Shown in pieces: positions 39,401-50,299 of a DNA stretch of 64,000 bases. The position numbers were made by a program, and so were the translations under genes. The notes beneath the pieces were generated by a model. That model had not been told where the DNA came from and did no database searches. It worked only from the letters and a program-made list of their open reading frames with translations. Position 1 is the stretch's first letter, and every line of letters begins with the position of its first letter. The DNA is from Pseudoxanthomonas sp. CF125 (GTDB lineage Bacteria > Pseudomonadota > Gammaproteobacteria > Xanthomonadales > Xanthomonadaceae), in NCBI RefSeq assembly GCF_900104085.1, contig NZ_FNLD01000002.1, positions 682,001-746,000 of the forward strand, given 5' to 3'.

Positions 39401-41323
39401 ATGTCAGCTACTTCTTCTCCACAAGCCGGTCATTCCGGGGAACACGGTCATGGCAAGGCAGGCCTCGCCGCGCTGGTGGCCGGTGCGGTCGGCGTCGTCT
39501 TCGGCGACATCGGCACCAGCCCGCTGTACACCATCAAGGAAATGTTCCATCCGCATTTCGGCCTGACGCCGGATGCGGGCACGGTGCTGGGCCTGCTGTC
39601 GCTGGGCTTCTGGTCCTTGATCCTGATCGTGACGGTGAAGTACGTGATCGTGATCATGCGCGCCGACAACGAAGGCGAGGGCGGCATCATGGCGCTGACC
39701 GCACTGGCCCAGCGCAGCCTGAAGAAGGGTTCGCGCGGCAGTTACGCGGTGGGTATCCTGGGCATCTTCGGCGCCTCGCTGTTCTTCGGCGACGGCATGA
39801 TCACTCCGCCCATCACCGTGCTCGGCGCGGTGGAAGGCCTCAGCGTGATTTCCGCCGGGCTGACGCGGTGGGTGGTGCCGATAAGCCTGGTGATCCTGGT
39901 CGGACTGTTCGCTTTCCAGCGTTTCGGCACGGCCAAAGTGGGCAAGATCTTCGGGCCGGTGATGATCACCTGGTTCGTGGTGCTGGCGGTGATCGGCGCG
40001 CACAACATCAGCGGCTTCCCCAGCGTGCTGCGCGCGCTCAATCCGTACTGGGCCTGGCAATTCTTCGTGGCCCATGACTGGCATGCGCTTTTCATCCTGG
40101 GCGCGGTGGTGCTGACCGTAACGGGCGGCGAGGCGCTATACGCCGATATGGGCCATTTCGGCAAAAAACCCATCCGCTGGGCGTGGTTCGGCTTCGTGCT
40201 GCCGGCGCTGGTGCTGAATTATTTCGGCCAGGGCGCGGTGCTGCTGGAACATCCGGAAGCGGTGGAGAGCCCGTTCTTCATGGCCATGCCCGCCTGGGCG
40301 CAGATTCCGATGACGGTGCTGGCCACCGTGGCGGCGGCCATCGCCTCGCAGGCGGTGATCACCGGCGCGTTCTCGGTCACCCGCCAGGCCATCCAGCTGG
40401 GTTACCTGCCGCGCCTGTCCATCAAGTACACCTCCAAGGACACCTTCGGCCAGATCTACGTGCCTTCGATCAATCTGATGCTGTTGCTGGCAGTGATCGT
40501 GCTGGTGCTGGTGTTCCGCAGCTCCACGGCGCTGGCGACGGCCTACGGGCTGTCGGTCACCGGCACCATGCTGATCGACACCCTGCTGCTGGCGGTCGTC
40601 GCCTATACGCGCTGGCCTGATTCGCGGAAGTGGGTGCTGCCGCTGTGCGCGCTGTTCCTGTTGATCGACATCGCTTTCCTGGTCGCCAACGGCGCCAAGC
40701 TGTTCAGCGGTATCGGCGCCTGGGTGCCGTTGTTCATCGGCATCGTCGCGTTCCTGCTGATGCGCACGTGGCGCCGCGGGCGCGAACTGCTGCATGCCGA
40801 AGTGCAGAAGGAAGGCATCAAGCTGGACAGCTTCCTGCCGGGACTGATGCTGGCGCCGCCGACCCGGGTGCCCGGTACCGCGATCTTCATGACCGCCGAC
40901 CAGGGCGTGGTGCCGCATGCGCTGCTGCACAACCTCAAGCACAACAAGGTGCTGCACGAACGCAATGTATTCCTCACCGTGGAAACGCTCAATGTGCCGC
41001 ACGCGCCCAAGGAAAAGCGCCTGAAGATGTACGCCATCGGCGACGATTTCTACCGCGTGGTCATCAGCTACGGTTTCACCGAAACGCCGGACGTGCCGCA
41101 ATCGCTGATGGGCTCCTGCGACAAGGGCGGGATCTATTTCGATCCGATGGAGACCACCTATTTCGCCAGCCGCGAGACCATCGTCGCCAGCGCCCACCGT
41201 GGCATGCCGGTCTGGCGCGACAAGCTGTTCGCGGTCATGCACCGGAACGCGGCGCCGGCTACGGGGTTCTTCCGGATTCCGGGCAACCGGCTGGTGGAAC
41301 TGGGCGCGCAGGTGGAGATCTGA
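39401..41323 (+). CDS. kup: Low-affinity potassium uptake protein Kup
   Basis: A 640-residue K+/H+ symporter of the KUP/HAK/KT family in the inner membrane. Twelve hydrophobic segments are visible in the first 430 residues. Family signatures are [55 protein letters not shown] and [22 protein letters not shown], followed by a cytoplasmic C-terminal domain ([40 protein letters not shown]). It is inserted between ruvA and ruvB on the same strand; this order is seen in other Xanthomonadaceae. Confidence 0.95.
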   Translation: MSATSSPQAGHSGEHGHGKAGLAALVAGAVGVVFGDIGTSPLYTIKEMFHPHFGLTPDAGTVLGLLSLGFWSLILIVTVKYVIVIMRADNEGEGGIMALTALAQRSLKKGSRGSYAVGILGIFGASLFFGDGMITPPITVLGAVEGLSVISAGLTRWVVPISLVILVGLFAFQRFGTAKVGKIFGPVMITWFVVLAVIGAHNISGFPSVLRALNPYWAWQFFVAHDWHALFILGAVVLTVTGGEALYADMGHFGKKPIRWAWFGFVLPALVLNYFGQGAVLLEHPEAVESPFFMAMPAWAQIPMTVLATVAAAIASQAVITGAFSVTRQAIQLGYLPRLSIKYTSKDTFGQIYVPSINLMLLLAVIVLVLVFRSSTALATAYGLSVTGTMLIDTLLLAVVAYTRWPDSRKWVLPLCALFLLIDIAFLVANGAKLFSGIGAWVPLFIGIVAFLLMRTWRRGRELLHAEVQKEGIKLDSFLPGLMLAPPTRVPGTAIFMTADQGVVPHALLHNLKHNKVLHERNVFLTVETLNVPHAPKEKRLKMYAIGDDFYRVVISYGFTETPDVPQSLMGSCDKGGIYFDPMETTYFASRETIVASAHRGMPVWRDKLFAVMHRNAAPATGFFRIPGNRLVELGAQVEI

Positions 41324-41333
41324 CGCCTGTGTT

Positions 41334-41392
41334 TTTCCCCTTTGGAGCGCTTTTCAACAGCCGAATGGCTGGTCAAAGGGGGAGGTCTTCCA
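41334..41392. repeat. Partial CCCCTTTG-type repeat before ruvB
   Basis: CCCCTTTGGAGCGCTTTTCA and TGGCTGGTCAAAGGGGGAGG form a shortened inverted unit related to the elements at 11866 and 38586. Confidence 0.5.
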
Positions 41393-41409
41393 TCCCGCAT
41401 AATGGCCCC

Positions 41410-42450
41410 ATGACCGAAGACCGCATCCTCACCGCCGCGGCCACCCGCGAAGACGACGCCCTCGAGGCCAGCATCCGCCCGCGCAAGCTGGACGAATACC
41501 TGGGACAGAAGCCCGTCCGCGACCAGCTTTCGATCTACATCGAGGCCGCCAAGGGCCGTGGCGAGGCCATGGACCATGTGCTGATCTTCGGGCCGCCCGG
41601 CCTGGGCAAGACCACGCTCAGCCACGTCATCGCCAACGAACTGGGCGTCAATCTGCGCGTCACTTCCGGCCCGGTGATCGAGAAAGCCGGCGACCTGGCC
41701 GCGCTGCTGACTAATCTGCAGCCGCACGACGTGCTCTTCATCGACGAGATCCACCGCCTCTCGCCGGTGGTGGAAGAGGTGCTGTATCCGGCGATGGAGG
41801 ATTTCCAGATCGACATCATGATCGGCGACGGCCCGGCCGCACGCTCGATCAAGCTGGACCTGCCGCCGTTCACCTTGATCGGCGCCACCACCCGCGCCGG
41901 CCTGCTCACCGCGCCGTTGCGCGACCGTTTCGGTATCGTGCAAAGGCTGGAGTTCTACAGCGTGCCCGAACTGACCCAGATCGTGCGGCGCTCGGCCAAG
42001 ATCATGAACATCGATTGCGTGGCCGAGGGTGCGGCGGAGATCGCCAACCGTTCCCGCGGGACCCCGCGCATCGCCAACCGCCTGCTGCGCCGCGTGCGCG
42101 ACTACGCGCAGGTGCGGGCCCAAGGCCACATCGACCACGAAGTGGCCAAGGCCGCGATGGTGATGTTGAACGTGGATCCGGAAGGCTTCGACGAACTGGA
42201 CCGCCGCCTGCTGCGCCTGATCATCGAGAACTTCGACGGCGGCCCGGTGGGGGTCGAATCGATGGCCGCCGCGCTGTCCGAGGAGCGGGGCACGCTGGAA
42301 GACGTGATCGAACCCTATCTGATCCAGCAGGGCTTCCTGGTGCGTACCGCACGTGGCCGTATGGCTACCGCAAAAGCCTACCGCCACCTGGGTTTGAAGC
42401 CGCTCAAGCCGGTCGCGGACCTGTTCGTGGAGAACGACGATGCGGGCTGA
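41410..42450 (+). CDS. ruvB: Holliday junction branch migration helicase RuvB
   Basis: A 346-residue AAA+ hexameric motor that pumps DNA through the RuvA-bound junction. The Walker [11 protein letters not shown] begins at residue 61 and Walker B is [10 protein letters not shown]. The sensor-1 region [19 protein letters not shown] is complete, and the C-terminal winged helix ends with [19 protein letters not shown]. Full length. Its end overlaps the ybgC start by 11 bases, suggesting coupling. Confidence 0.98.
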   Translation: MTEDRILTAAATREDDALEASIRPRKLDEYLGQKPVRDQLSIYIEAAKGRGEAMDHVLIFGPPGLGKTTLSHVIANELGVNLRVTSGPVIEKAGDLAALLTNLQPHDVLFIDEIHRLSPVVEEVLYPAMEDFQIDIMIGDGPAARSIKLDLPPFTLIGATTRAGLLTAPLRDRFGIVQRLEFYSVPELTQIVRRSAKIMNIDCVAEGAAEIANRSRGTPRIANRLLRRVRDYAQVRAQGHIDHEVAKAAMVMLNVDPEGFDELDRRLLRLIIENFDGGPVGVESMAAALSEERGTLEDVIEPYLIQQGFLVRTARGRMATAKAYRHLGLKPLKPVADLFVENDDAG

Positions 42451-42880
42451 GCAGCAGGCCGATGGCCTGCGGTTCAGTTGGCCGACACGCGTGTATTGGG
42501 AAGATACCGACGCAGGTGGCGTGGTCTACCACGCGCAATATGTGGCTTTCCTGGAACGCGCGCGCACCGAATGGCTGCGGCATCGCGGCCACGGACAGGA
42601 ACAATTGCGCCACGATCACGACCTGGTTTTCGCGGTACGCGCGATGCGGTTGGAGTTCCTGCGCCCGGCGCGGCTGGACGACCTGCTGACCGTGACCGTG
42701 GAAATCCGCGCCTGCAAGCGTGCCAGCGTGGTGTTCGCGCAATCCATCCTGCGCGGAGACGAGGTGCTGCTGACCGCCGAGGTGCGCGTCGCCGTGCTGA
42801 CCGCCAGCGGTTTCAGACCCAAAGCCGCGCCCGATGCGTTGTACGAAGAATTCAAGGCGCTGGAAGTGCCGCAACCGTAA
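42440..42880 (+). CDS. ybgC: Tol-Pal-associated acyl-CoA thioesterase YbgC
   Basis: A 146-residue hot-dog-fold thioesterase of the 4-hydroxybenzoyl-CoA type. The active-site segment is [29 protein letters not shown], with D24 as the likely catalytic Asp and H31 nearby. YbgC is regularly the first gene of the tol-pal cluster and has been linked to phospholipid metabolism. The start is inside the 3' end of ruvB. Confidence 0.94.
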   Translation: MRAEQQADGLRFSWPTRVYWEDTDAGGVVYHAQYVAFLERARTEWLRHRGHGQEQLRHDHDLVFAVRAMRLEFLRPARLDDLLTVTVEIRACKRASVVFAQSILRGDEVLLTAEVRVAVLTASGFRPKAAPDALYEEFKALEVPQP

Positions 42881-42926
42881 ATGCCCCCGCTAGCCCCACC
42901 CGAATCGGAAATTTGAGGAATACCGG

Positions 42927-43703
42927 ATGATCGCACTGCTCCTGGCCCTGCAGGACACCGTGGTTGAAGCCCTGCCCGAAGACGTCGCCGCCGCGGCCAC
43001 CCAGGCCAGCGCCGAAGTCGCCCACAGCAGCATCAACTACTTCGACCTGATGCTCAAAGCCAGCCTGCCGGTAAAACTGATCGTGCTGCTGCTGCTGGTC
43101 GGTTCGCTTATCAGCTGGGTCATCATCTTCCGCAAGGCGCGCATCTTCAGCCGCGCCAACCGCGATGCGGACGAATTCGAAGGCCGGTTCTGGTCCGGCG
43201 CCGATCTCAACAAACTCTACTCGGCAGCGGTCGACCGCAACCGCGTGGTGAGTGGGCTGGAGGCGGTGTTCGAAGCCGGTTTCCGCGAATTCGCGCGCCT
43301 GCGCGACAAGCGCAAGCTCGACAGCCGCGCGCAGCTGGAAGGCGCGCAGGGCGCCATGCGCGTGGCCTACACCCGCGAGATCGACAAGCTGGAACGCAAT
43401 CTCGAGCTGCTGGCCAACATCGGCTCCACCGCGCCGTACGTGGGCCTGGTCGGCACCGTGTTCGGCATCATGGTGACCATGCACGACATGCTCAACAGCG
43501 GCGAGCAGGCCGGCATCGCGGCAGTGGCGCCGGGCATTTCCGAAGCCTTGTTCGCCACCGCCATCGGTCTGTTCGTGGCCATCCCCGCGGTGTGGGCCTA
43601 CAACCGCTACACCACCCGGGTGGAACGTCTTTCGGTGCGGTACGAATCCTTCGCCGAGGAATTCAGTTCCATCCTGCAACGCCAAACCCCATCCGAAGAG
43701 TAA
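42927..43703 (+). CDS. tolQ: Tol-Pal subunit TolQ
   Basis: A 258-residue ExbB/TolQ-type inner-membrane protein with three hydrophobic segments: [23 protein letters not shown] near residue 45, [18 protein letters not shown] near 175 and [23 protein letters not shown] near 205. With TolR it makes the proton-driven motor that energises TolA. The conserved Thr/Gly helix [10 protein letters not shown] is intact. It is followed after 12 bases by tolR. Confidence 0.96.
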   Translation: MIALLLALQDTVVEALPEDVAAAATQASAEVAHSSINYFDLMLKASLPVKLIVLLLLVGSLISWVIIFRKARIFSRANRDADEFEGRFWSGADLNKLYSAAVDRNRVVSGLEAVFEAGFREFARLRDKRKLDSRAQLEGAQGAMRVAYTREIDKLERNLELLANIGSTAPYVGLVGTVFGIMVTMHDMLNSGEQAGIAAVAPGISEALFATAIGLFVAIPAVWAYNRYTTRVERLSVRYESFAEEFSSILQRQTPSEE

Positions 43704-43715
43704 GCGGAGTCCGCC

Positions 43716-44153
43716 ATGGCCACCGCCATCTTCCATCGCAAGCGCCGCAAGCTCAAATCCGAGATCAACGTCGTTCCCTACATCGACGTGATGCTGGTGT
43801 TGCTGATCATCTTCATGGTCACCGCGCCGCTGCTCACGCTCAGCGTGGATGTGACCTTGCCCAAGGCCAACGCCAAGGCGGTGGACAGCAAAGAGGATCC
43901 CATCGTGGTCGTGGCCTATCCCGACGGCCGTATGGGCCTGAAGCTGCCCGATGCGGACATCGAAGTGCTGGATACGGCCGCCTTCGAAGCCAAGCTGGCG
44001 CCCATCGTCGCCCAGCAAGGGGGCGAGATGCGGGTGATGGTCGCCGCCGAAGGCAAGGCTCCCTATCAAGTCGTGCTGACCGCAATGGACGTGCTGAAGA
44101 AAGCCAAGGTCAAGAACGTCAGCCTGTTGACCGAATCCGGTAATGCACGCTGA
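43716..44153 (+). CDS. tolR: Tol-Pal subunit TolR
   Basis: A 145-residue ExbD/TolR protein with a short cytoplasmic N-terminus, one transmembrane helix (NVVPYIDVMLVLLIIFMVTAPLL) carrying the essential proton-binding Asp at D24, and a periplasmic domain. It overlaps the tolA start by 11 bases. Confidence 0.96.
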   Translation: MATAIFHRKRRKLKSEINVVPYIDVMLVLLIIFMVTAPLLTLSVDVTLPKANAKAVDSKEDPIVVVAYPDGRMGLKLPDADIEVLDTAAFEAKLAPIVAQQGGEMRVMVAAEGKAPYQVVLTAMDVLKKAKVKNVSLLTESGNAR

Positions 44154-45132
44154 CGTTGCCCCACGCGGTGCGGTTCTGCCGGAAGAGAGCTACGGAAAGG
44201 CGATCGCCTATGCGGTCGGCTTGCATCTGTTGCTGGCCGTGTTGTTGTGGTTGTCGTCGTGGCTGACCTGGGATCACGATTCGGCTTCGGCAGCGGGACT
44301 GCCGGTGATGGAGGCTTCGCTGGACGCTTCGGCCGCTGATATCCGTGCCGCCGAACGTGCCCTGCAGCACGTGCCCGAACCGCTGCCGCAGCCGGTCGAA
44401 GAAACGGCCGAAGAAGAAACCGTGCCGCCGCCGCAGCCGATCGAAGAACCGCGGCCGCAGGATTCGCCCACGCCCCAGCAGCAGGTCGCGCAGGAACGAA
44501 TTCCGGTGCCCGACAGCCAGGACCAGGACGAAGCCAGCCGCCTGGCCCTTTCGCAGGAAAAAGCGCTGCAGGAGCAGGAACAGAAGCGCCGCCAGGAACA
44601 GATCGACCTCACTGAGCAGAAGCGCGTGGAAGAAGCGCAGAAGCAGCAGCGCCTGGCCAAGCAGCAGGAAGAAGCGGAAAAGCAGAAGAAGCTGGACGAG
44701 ATCCGGCGCCTGCGCACGCAAGCGGCCAAGGACGCGCAGCTGGCCGAACAGAAACTGCGTCAGCTGGCCGATGCGCGCGCGCGCCAGACCACCGCCCCGG
44801 CCGCCGCTACCGGCACCAGCGCGCCGGCCGGCAACAACGGTGTGGACGATGGCCTGTTGGCCAAATACATCGCGGCCATCCAGCAGCAGGTCAGCGGCCA
44901 GTGGACCCGGCCGGAGTCGGTGCCCCTGGGTACAAAATGCCGCGTGGTCATCAAGCAACTGCCCGGCGGGCAGGTGATGAGCGCCGAGGTCCAGCCCGGC
45001 TGCGCCATGGATCAGGCCGGCCAGGACTCGCTGGAGCGCGCGGTGTTGAAATCGCAGCCCTTGCCCTACCGGGGCTTCGAGAGCGTGTTCAACCGGACCC
45101 TGAACTTCAATTTCACGGCCCAAGACCGTTGA
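44143..45132 (+). CDS. tolA: Tol-Pal subunit TolA
   Basis: A 329-residue protein linking the inner-membrane TolQR motor to TolB and Pal. It has one N-terminal transmembrane segment ([24 protein letters not shown]), a Pro/Glu-rich stretch, a long charged coiled coil (about 140-215, rich in Gln, Lys, Glu and Ala) and a C-terminal TonB-like domain with two Cys ([26 protein letters not shown]). The arrangement and length fit TolA despite the usual low sequence conservation. Confidence 0.95.
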   Translation: MHADVAPRGAVLPEESYGKAIAYAVGLHLLLAVLLWLSSWLTWDHDSASAAGLPVMEASLDASAADIRAAERALQHVPEPLPQPVEETAEEETVPPPQPIEEPRPQDSPTPQQQVAQERIPVPDSQDQDEASRLALSQEKALQEQEQKRRQEQIDLTEQKRVEEAQKQQRLAKQQEEAEKQKKLDEIRRLRTQAAKDAQLAEQKLRQLADARARQTTAPAAATGTSAPAGNNGVDDGLLAKYIAAIQQQVSGQWTRPESVPLGTKCRVVIKQLPGGQVMSAEVQPGCAMDQAGQDSLERAVLKSQPLPYRGFESVFNRTLNFNFTAQDR

Positions 45133-45215
45133 TCACACGGGCTTTCGTTCACGATTGCGAAAATGTTCACGTTAAGCCTGTTATCCCTCTCCCACCCCAA
45201 AACCTCGAAGTGCCC

Positions 45216-46535
45216 ATGAAAAGATTGCCGCATTGGCTGGCCGTACTCGCGCTCGTTTTGCTGCCGTTCGCCGCCTCGGCGCAGCAGCAAGGCCTGGAGA
45301 TCGACATCGTCGGCGGCAACGCTTCGGCCCTGCCGATCGCCGTGGTACCGATGCCCTACCAGGGTTCGGCCGCCGCGCCCGGAACCGATGTGGCTTCGGT
45401 GGTGCGGGCGGACCTGGAGCGCTCCGGCGCCTTCCGTGCCTTGCCCGAGGCCAGCATCGTCGAGCGTCCCACCCGCGGTGGCGAGGTGCAGTACCCGACC
45501 TGGCGCGCGCTCAAGCAGGATTATCTGGTGGTCGGCCGAGTGGTCGATGCCGGTGCCGGCAGTTACCGGGTGGAGTACGAACTGTTCGACGTGGCCAAGC
45601 AGGAGCGCATGCTGGGCCTGGCGCTGACCGCCCGTTCCAACGCCATGCGCGACGTCGCCCACCAGATGGCCGATGCGATTTACGAAAAGATCCTGGGCGT
45701 GCGCGGTGCGTTCTGGACCCGTATCGCCTACATCACCCAGACCGGCCTGGGCAAACAGGCGCGCTATGCGCTGATGGTGGCCGATTCGGACGGCTACAAC
45801 CCGCAGACCGTGGTGCGTTCGGCCGAACCGCTGCTCTCGCCCTCGTGGAGCCCGGATGGCAGCAGGCTGGCCTATGTCAGCTTCGAGCGCGGCAATTCCT
45901 CGATCTACATCCAGAACATCTCCACCGGCGCGCGCGAGCTGGTCACCAGCTTCCGCGGCATCAACGGCGCGCCCACTTTCTCGCCCGATGGCCGTCGCCT
46001 GGCGCTGACCCTGTCGCGCAGCGGCAATCCGGAGATCTATGTGATGGACCTGGGCAGCAAGCAGCTGACCCAGCTCACCAATCAGTTCGGCATCGACACC
46101 GAACCGACCTGGAGCGCCGACGGCAGCACCATCTATTTCACCTCCGACCGTGGCGGCCGCCCGCAGATCTACCGCGTGCCTTCCAGCGGCGGCAGCGCTT
46201 CGCGGGTCACCTTCCAGGGCAATTACAACGCCACCGCCACCGTGTCCTACGACGGCAAGAAGATCGCCGTGGCCCAGGGCAGCGGCAACAACTACCGCAT
46301 CGCGATGATGGACAGCAGCCTGGGTTCGCCGCGCTGGAGCACGCTGTCGCCGGGTTCGCTGGACGAATCGCCCAGCTTCGCGCCCAACGCCAGCATGGTG
46401 CTGTACGCCGCCCGCGAAGGCCGCCGCGGGGTGCTTTACGCCGTATCGGCCGATGCCCGCGTGCGCCAGCGCTTGGTTCTGGCCGATGGCGATGTGCGTG
46501 AGCCGGCCTGGTCGCCTTACCGCTCGCCCCGCTGA
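45216..46535 (+). CDS. tolB: Tol-Pal periplasmic protein TolB
   Basis: A 439-residue periplasmic protein with a signal peptide ([23 protein letters not shown]), an N-terminal alpha/beta domain (about 30-165) and a six-bladed beta-propeller built from repeats such as [34 protein letters not shown] and [16 protein letters not shown]. It binds Pal and TolA in turn. ATG 45216 was chosen as the start that provides the signal peptide. Confidence 0.96.
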   Translation: MKRLPHWLAVLALVLLPFAASAQQQGLEIDIVGGNASALPIAVVPMPYQGSAAAPGTDVASVVRADLERSGAFRALPEASIVERPTRGGEVQYPTWRALKQDYLVVGRVVDAGAGSYRVEYELFDVAKQERMLGLALTARSNAMRDVAHQMADAIYEKILGVRGAFWTRIAYITQTGLGKQARYALMVADSDGYNPQTVVRSAEPLLSPSWSPDGSRLAYVSFERGNSSIYIQNISTGARELVTSFRGINGAPTFSPDGRRLALTLSRSGNPEIYVMDLGSKQLTQLTNQFGIDTEPTWSADGSTIYFTSDRGGRPQIYRVPSSGGSASRVTFQGNYNATATVSYDGKKIAVAQGSGNNYRIAMMDSSLGSPRWSTLSPGSLDESPSFAPNASMVLYAAREGRRGVLYAVSADARVRQRLVLADGDVREPAWSPYRSPR

Positions 46536-46615
46536 TCACCCCCGTAGAAACCGTTTGCGCCTGTTAATATTACGGACCCAGTTTTCCACCCCGCGCCACG
46601 CACGAGGAACCCCCG

Positions 46616-47137
46616 ATGAATAACACCGCCCGCGTTTTAATGCTTTCCCTGCTTTCCGTTGCAGTCCTGGCCGGCTGCAAAAAGACCGTCAAAGAAACCC
46701 CGCCGCCGCCGACCGACACCACCGGCAGCACCGGCACGGTAGTGGACAACACCACCGCTGCAGGCGCCTACGGCCCGAACGACCTGGATACCGATGCCTG
46801 CCTGCGCCAGCGCGTGGTCTACTTCGACCTGGATCAGGATGCCCTGAAGCCGGAATTCCAGGCCATCGTCGGCTGCCATGCCAAGTACCTGCGCGACCGT
46901 CCGTCCTCGCGCATGAACCTGGAAGGCAACGCCGATGAGCGCGGCAGCCGCGAATACAATCTGGGCCTGGGCGAACGCCGCGGCAATGCCGTGTCCTCGG
47001 CCATCCAGGCGCAGGGCGGCTCCGGCAGCCAGATCTCGGTGGTCAGCTACGGCGAAGAGCGCCCGGTCTGCACCGAGTCCAACGAGGACTGCTGGGCCCG
47101 CAACCGTCGCGTCGAAATCATCTACACCGCCAAGTAA
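46616..47137 (+). CDS. pal: Peptidoglycan-associated lipoprotein Pal
   Basis: A 173-residue outer-membrane lipoprotein. The lipobox LAGC puts the lipidated Cys at residue 21, followed by a Pro/Thr-rich linker and an OmpA-like peptidoglycan-binding domain (VVYFDLDQDALKPEFQAIVGCHAKYLRD, then LEGNADERGSREYNLGLGERRGNAV). It has two extra Cys in that domain (DACLRQ, GCHAK) and a pair near the end (PVCTESNEDCWARN), which may form disulphides. It anchors the outer membrane to the wall during constriction. Confidence 0.96.
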   Translation: MNNTARVLMLSLLSVAVLAGCKKTVKETPPPPTDTTGSTGTVVDNTTAAGAYGPNDLDTDACLRQRVVYFDLDQDALKPEFQAIVGCHAKYLRDRPSSRMNLEGNADERGSREYNLGLGERRGNAVSSAIQAQGGSGSQISVVSYGEERPVCTESNEDCWARNRRVEIIYTAK

Positions 47138-47158
47138 GCGCAAGACGGAAACACGCAA

Positions 47159-47959
47159 GTGAAGCGACTCCTGATCGGTACGATCATCGCGGCGGCCCTG
47201 GTGGCCGCCGCACCCGCTCATGCCCAGCGCCAGAGCCTGGCCGATCGCGTGGCTGCGCTGGAAACGCAGGCCGCCAACAATCGCGGCAACACCGATCTGT
47301 TGAACCAGATGACGCAGCTGCGCACCGAATTGCAGGAGATGCGCGCACTGGTGGAGCAATTGCAGAACGAGAACGAACAGCTCAAGCAGACCGCCAAGGA
47401 CCAGTACCTGGACCTGGACGGCCGCTTGAACCGGATCGAAGGGGGAGCCGTTCCGGCGGTACCCGCGACAACGCCGCCGGTCACGCCGCCGGCCACCGGC
47501 GCGACCGCGCCGGCCGCCGAACGCGCGCCGTCGGTGCATGGCGATGTCGGCGCCATGGCCCAGTCCGGCGATGAGCGTGCGGCCTACAACGTCGCCTTCG
47601 ATGCGCTGAAAGGCGGCAACTACGCCGATGCGGCGCAGTTGTTCATCAGTTTCCTGGAGCTGTATCCGAGCGGCGCCTACGCCCCCAACGCGCTGTACTG
47701 GCTGGGCGAAAGCTATTACGTCACCCAGAACTACCAACTGGCCGCGCAGCAGTTCCGCACCCTGCTGGAGCGTTACCCGACCCACGACAAGGCTTCGGGC
47801 TCGCTGCTCAAGCTGGGCCTGTCCGAATACGGCCTGGGCAAGGTCGATGAAGCCGAGCGCACCTTGAACGATGTGGTCACCCGTTACCCCGGCAGCGACG
47901 TCGCCCGCACCGCCGACGACCGCCTGAAATCCATGCAGCTGGGCCGCAGCATCCGCTGA
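47159..47959 (+). CDS. cpoB: Tol-Pal system protein YbgF/CpoB
   Basis: A 266-residue periplasmic protein coordinating Tol-Pal with peptidoglycan synthesis. It has a signal peptide (MKRLLIGTIIAAALVAAAPAHAQ), a coiled-coil trimerisation part (LADRVAALETQAANNRGNTDLLNQMTQLRTELQEMRALVEQLQNENEQLKQ), a Pro/Thr-rich linker and three TPR repeats (YNVAFDALKGGNYADAAQLFISFLELYPSG onwards). It starts with GTG. Confidence 0.94.
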   Translation: MKRLLIGTIIAAALVAAAPAHAQRQSLADRVAALETQAANNRGNTDLLNQMTQLRTELQEMRALVEQLQNENEQLKQTAKDQYLDLDGRLNRIEGGAVPAVPATTPPVTPPATGATAPAAERAPSVHGDVGAMAQSGDERAAYNVAFDALKGGNYADAAQLFISFLELYPSGAYAPNALYWLGESYYVTQNYQLAAQQFRTLLERYPTHDKASGSLLKLGLSEYGLGKVDEAERTLNDVVTRYPGSDVARTADDRLKSMQLGRSIR

Positions 47960-48008
47960 TTCGCTTGCCGCTTTCCGCCAGACGGGAAGGAACGGCTACT
48001 CTTCGCCC

Positions 48009-48689
48009 ATGAACGCCGCCGTCCCCAGCGAGATCGTGCAGTCCACCACGGACCGCCTGAAGATCACCGAGATTTTCCTGTCCCTGCAGGGGGAAGCCGC
48101 CAGCGTGGGCTGGCCCACCGTGTTCGTGCGCCTGACCGGCTGTCCGTTGCGCTGCCAGTACTGCGACACCGCTTACGCCTTCCACGGGGGCGAATGGTGG
48201 GACATCGCCGACATCCTGGCCGAAGTGGCCAGGCACCGCGTGCGCCACGTCTGCGTCACCGGCGGCGAACCGCTTTCCCAGAAACGCTGTCTGATACTGT
48301 TGCGTGCGCTTTGCGATGCGGGCTACGACGTGTCGCTGGAGACTTCCGGCGCCATCGATATCGCCGACGTCGATCCGCGCGTTTCCCGGGTGCTGGACAT
48401 CAAGACTCCAGCCTCGGCCGAAGTCGCGCGCAACCGCTGGGAGAACCTGCCGCTGCTGACTGCGCGCGATCAGGTCAAGTTCGTGCTGTGCGGGCGCGGC
48501 GACTACGAGTGGGCGCGCGATATCGTTTCGACGCACAAGCTGAGCCAGCGCTGCGATGTGCTGTTTTCCCCCAGCAAATCGGAATTGTCCCCGCGCGATC
48601 TGGCCGACTGGATCGTCGCCGACCGTCTGCCGGTGCGCTTCCAGATGCAGCTGCACAAGCTGCTGTGGAACGACGAACCGGGCCGCTAG
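48009..48689 (+). CDS. queE: 7-carboxy-7-deazaguanine synthase
   Basis: A 226-residue radical-SAM enzyme converting 6-carboxytetrahydropterin to CDG in the queuosine/7-deazaguanine pathway. The iron-sulphur motif is CPLRCQYCDTAY (C-x3-C-x2-C), with FLSLQGE upstream and the SAM-binding VCVTGGEPL. It is about 20 bases longer than the minimum but within the family range. It precedes queC with a REP pair between them. queD and queF are not in the window. Confidence 0.96.
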   Translation: MNAAVPSEIVQSTTDRLKITEIFLSLQGEAASVGWPTVFVRLTGCPLRCQYCDTAYAFHGGEWWDIADILAEVARHRVRHVCVTGGEPLSQKRCLILLRALCDAGYDVSLETSGAIDIADVDPRVSRVLDIKTPASAEVARNRWENLPLLTARDQVKFVLCGRGDYEWARDIVSTHKLSQRCDVLFSPSKSELSPRDLADWIVADRLPVRFQMQLHKLLWNDEPGR

Positions 48690-48699
48690 TCCCGTGCTT

Positions 48700-48792
48700 G
48701 TAGGAGCTGCGTAAGCTGCGACCGTGCGGCTCCAGCTCCGATAAAATATCCTTGCGCTTCGGATCTCCGGTCGCAGCTTACGCAGCTCCTAC
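48700..48792. repeat. GTAG-type REP pair between queE and queC
   Basis: Perfect 25-base inverted arms (48700-48724 and 48768-48792, outer end GTAGGAGCTGCGTAAGCTGC) surround about 43 bases. It is the third member of the GTAGGAGC family in the window. Confidence 0.88.
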
Positions 48793-48816
48793 GGCCTGCC
48801 CAACTTTGGAAAACCC

Positions 48817-49485
48817 ATGAAAAACGCAGTGGTCCTGGTCTCCGGCGGCATGGATTCGGCCGTCGTTCTCGCCTTGGCGCGCGAGGAAGGCTTTTCCGCC
48901 TATGCGCTCAGCGTGAGCTACGGCCAGCGCCATACCTCGGAGCTGCAGGCGGCCGATCGTGTCTCGCAGGCTCTGGGCGCTGCCGCGCACAAGACCGTCA
49001 ATGTCGACCTGCGCTCCATCGGCGGTTCCGCTTTGACCGATTCCGGCATCGAAGTGCCTGAAGCGGGCGGGGCGGGCATTCCGGTCACTTACGTGCCGGC
49101 GCGCAACACCATCATGCTGTCGGTGGCGCTGGGCTGGGCCGAAGTGCTGGGCGCCACCGACATTTTCTGCGGGGTCAATGCGGTGGATTACTCGGGCTAT
49201 CCCGATTGCAGGCCCGAATTCATCGCCGCGTTCGAGAACCTGGCCAACCTGGCCACCAAGGCCGGCGTGGAAGGCGCGGGCCTGCGCATCCGCGCGCCTT
49301 TGCTGAAGATGAGCAAGGCCGACATCGTGCGCGAGGGAATGCGCCTGGGCGTGGACTTCGCCCAGACCGTTTCCTGCTACCGCGCCGACGAACAAGGCCG
49401 CGCCTGCGGCCATTGCGACGCCTGCCGCCTGCGCGCCGCTGGTTTCGCCGATGCAGGGGTGCCGGACCCTACGCATTACGCCTGA
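48817..49485 (+). CDS. queC: 7-cyano-7-deazaguanine synthase
   Basis: A 222-residue ATP-dependent enzyme making preQ0 from the QueE product. The PP-loop [17 protein letters not shown] is at the start and a zinc site is formed by the Cys in [25 protein letters not shown] near the end. Active-site features SYGQRH and [20 protein letters not shown] are complete. It lies just upstream of tRNA-Lys. Confidence 0.96.
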   Translation: MKNAVVLVSGGMDSAVVLALAREEGFSAYALSVSYGQRHTSELQAADRVSQALGAAAHKTVNVDLRSIGGSALTDSGIEVPEAGGAGIPVTYVPARNTIMLSVALGWAEVLGATDIFCGVNAVDYSGYPDCRPEFIAAFENLANLATKAGVEGAGLRIRAPLLKMSKADIVREGMRLGVDFAQTVSCYRADEQGRACGHCDACRLRAAGFADAGVPDPTHYA

Positions 49486-49548
49486 TTTCTCAGCGGGCGC
49501 CGGGTGCGCTAGAATGCGTCCCCCGGCGCAATGCCGGGGGTTTCATGT

Positions 49549-49624
49549 GGGCCGTTAGCTCAGTTGGTAGAGCAGAAGACTTTTAATCTTTTGGTCGATG
49601 GTTCGAATCCATCACGGCCCACCA
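49549..49624 (+). tRNA. tRNA-Lys (anticodon UUU)
   Basis: A 76-base cloverleaf with CCA encoded. The acceptor stem GGGCCGT pairs with ACGGCCC, the D arm has GCTC..GAGC, and the anticodon loop CTTTTAA holds TTT at positions 34-36. The T arm is GATGG TTCGAAT CCATC. Lys tRNA genes are frequent integration sites, and accessory genes begin just after this one. Confidence 0.97.
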
Positions 49625-49671
49625 TATCGCCAGTGGATTACGACCCGGCCCTGATCAAAACGAGCGTCGGA

Positions 49672-49691
49672 GACATCCAACCTTGGATGTC
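49672..49691. repeat. Short palindrome after tRNA-Lys
   Basis: GACATCCAA and TTGGATGTC form a 9-bp stem with a 2-base gap. There is no T-run, so it is not a clear terminator. Otherwise the 124 bases between the tRNA and copL hold nothing I can assign beyond the presumed copL promoter. Confidence 0.45.
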
Positions 49692-49748
49692 CTTCAGAGT
49701 TCACGATCCTTTATCCCAAAGACCGACAAGTGGGGTTAAAGTACGGCC

Positions 49749-50180
49749 ATGTCGGTCTGGGCACTACTTCTGCGGGTACTACTGAGCGTCGCCCTGGTGC
49801 TGAATGGCGCCACGGGGGCGGCCGCGGCAGTGCGCATGCAGATGCCCCACGGCGATGGCCAGGCACTTGCGGCCATGGCAGTGGAGTCGCCCGAACTTTC
49901 ATCGGACGACATGCCGCCTTGCCATCAGCAGGCAACCGAAGCTGACGGCGAGGCCCTCTTGGCCGCAGACGAGTCCGCACCGGCTGGATCCAAACACTCC
50001 ACTCCGGACTGCTGCAAATCCTCCAGCTGCAATTGCGTTTGCGCGCATGCGACGCAGGCGCCGCTTGCGTCCACGTTCATTCATGCCCCGCTTGCCGACC
50101 GCAGCCAGAACGTTCGCCCGCTATTGTTGGGCCACCCAGCGCCTGCGCTTCCGCATCTGAACCGACCTCCCATCGGCTAA
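49749..50180 (+). CDS. copL: CopL-family metal-binding regulatory protein
   Basis: A 143-residue exported Cys/His/Met-rich protein. After a signal segment (LLLRVLLSVALVLNGATGAAAA) come VRMQMPHGDGQ, DDMPPCHQQ and the Cys cluster DCCKSSSCNCVCAH, with His-rich ends (HPAPALPHLN). This matches CopL of Xanthomonas, which is needed for copper-induced expression of copAB; how it acts is not settled. As in Xanthomonas it directly precedes copA, with 119 bases between them. No CopRS two-component genes are in the window. Confidence 0.85.
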   Translation: MSVWALLLRVLLSVALVLNGATGAAAAVRMQMPHGDGQALAAMAVESPELSSDDMPPCHQQATEADGEALLAADESAPAGSKHSTPDCCKSSSCNCVCAHATQAPLASTFIHAPLADRSQNVRPLLLGHPAPALPHLNRPPIG

Positions 50181-50299
50181 GCATCCCTTGGGCGCCAACG
50201 GCGCCTGTCCTGATTTGTAGCTTGCGACGGTTATCCGTGGCCGGCTCTTGTATGTTCCGCATGCGCGGACCTTTTCGATTTTCGAATGGAGTTTTTCTT

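Noticed and set aside
50033-50299. Longer copA starting within copL
   Set aside because: The extension has no homology-like pattern and would bury the Tat signal RRRFVQ; the ATG at 50300 places it correctly.
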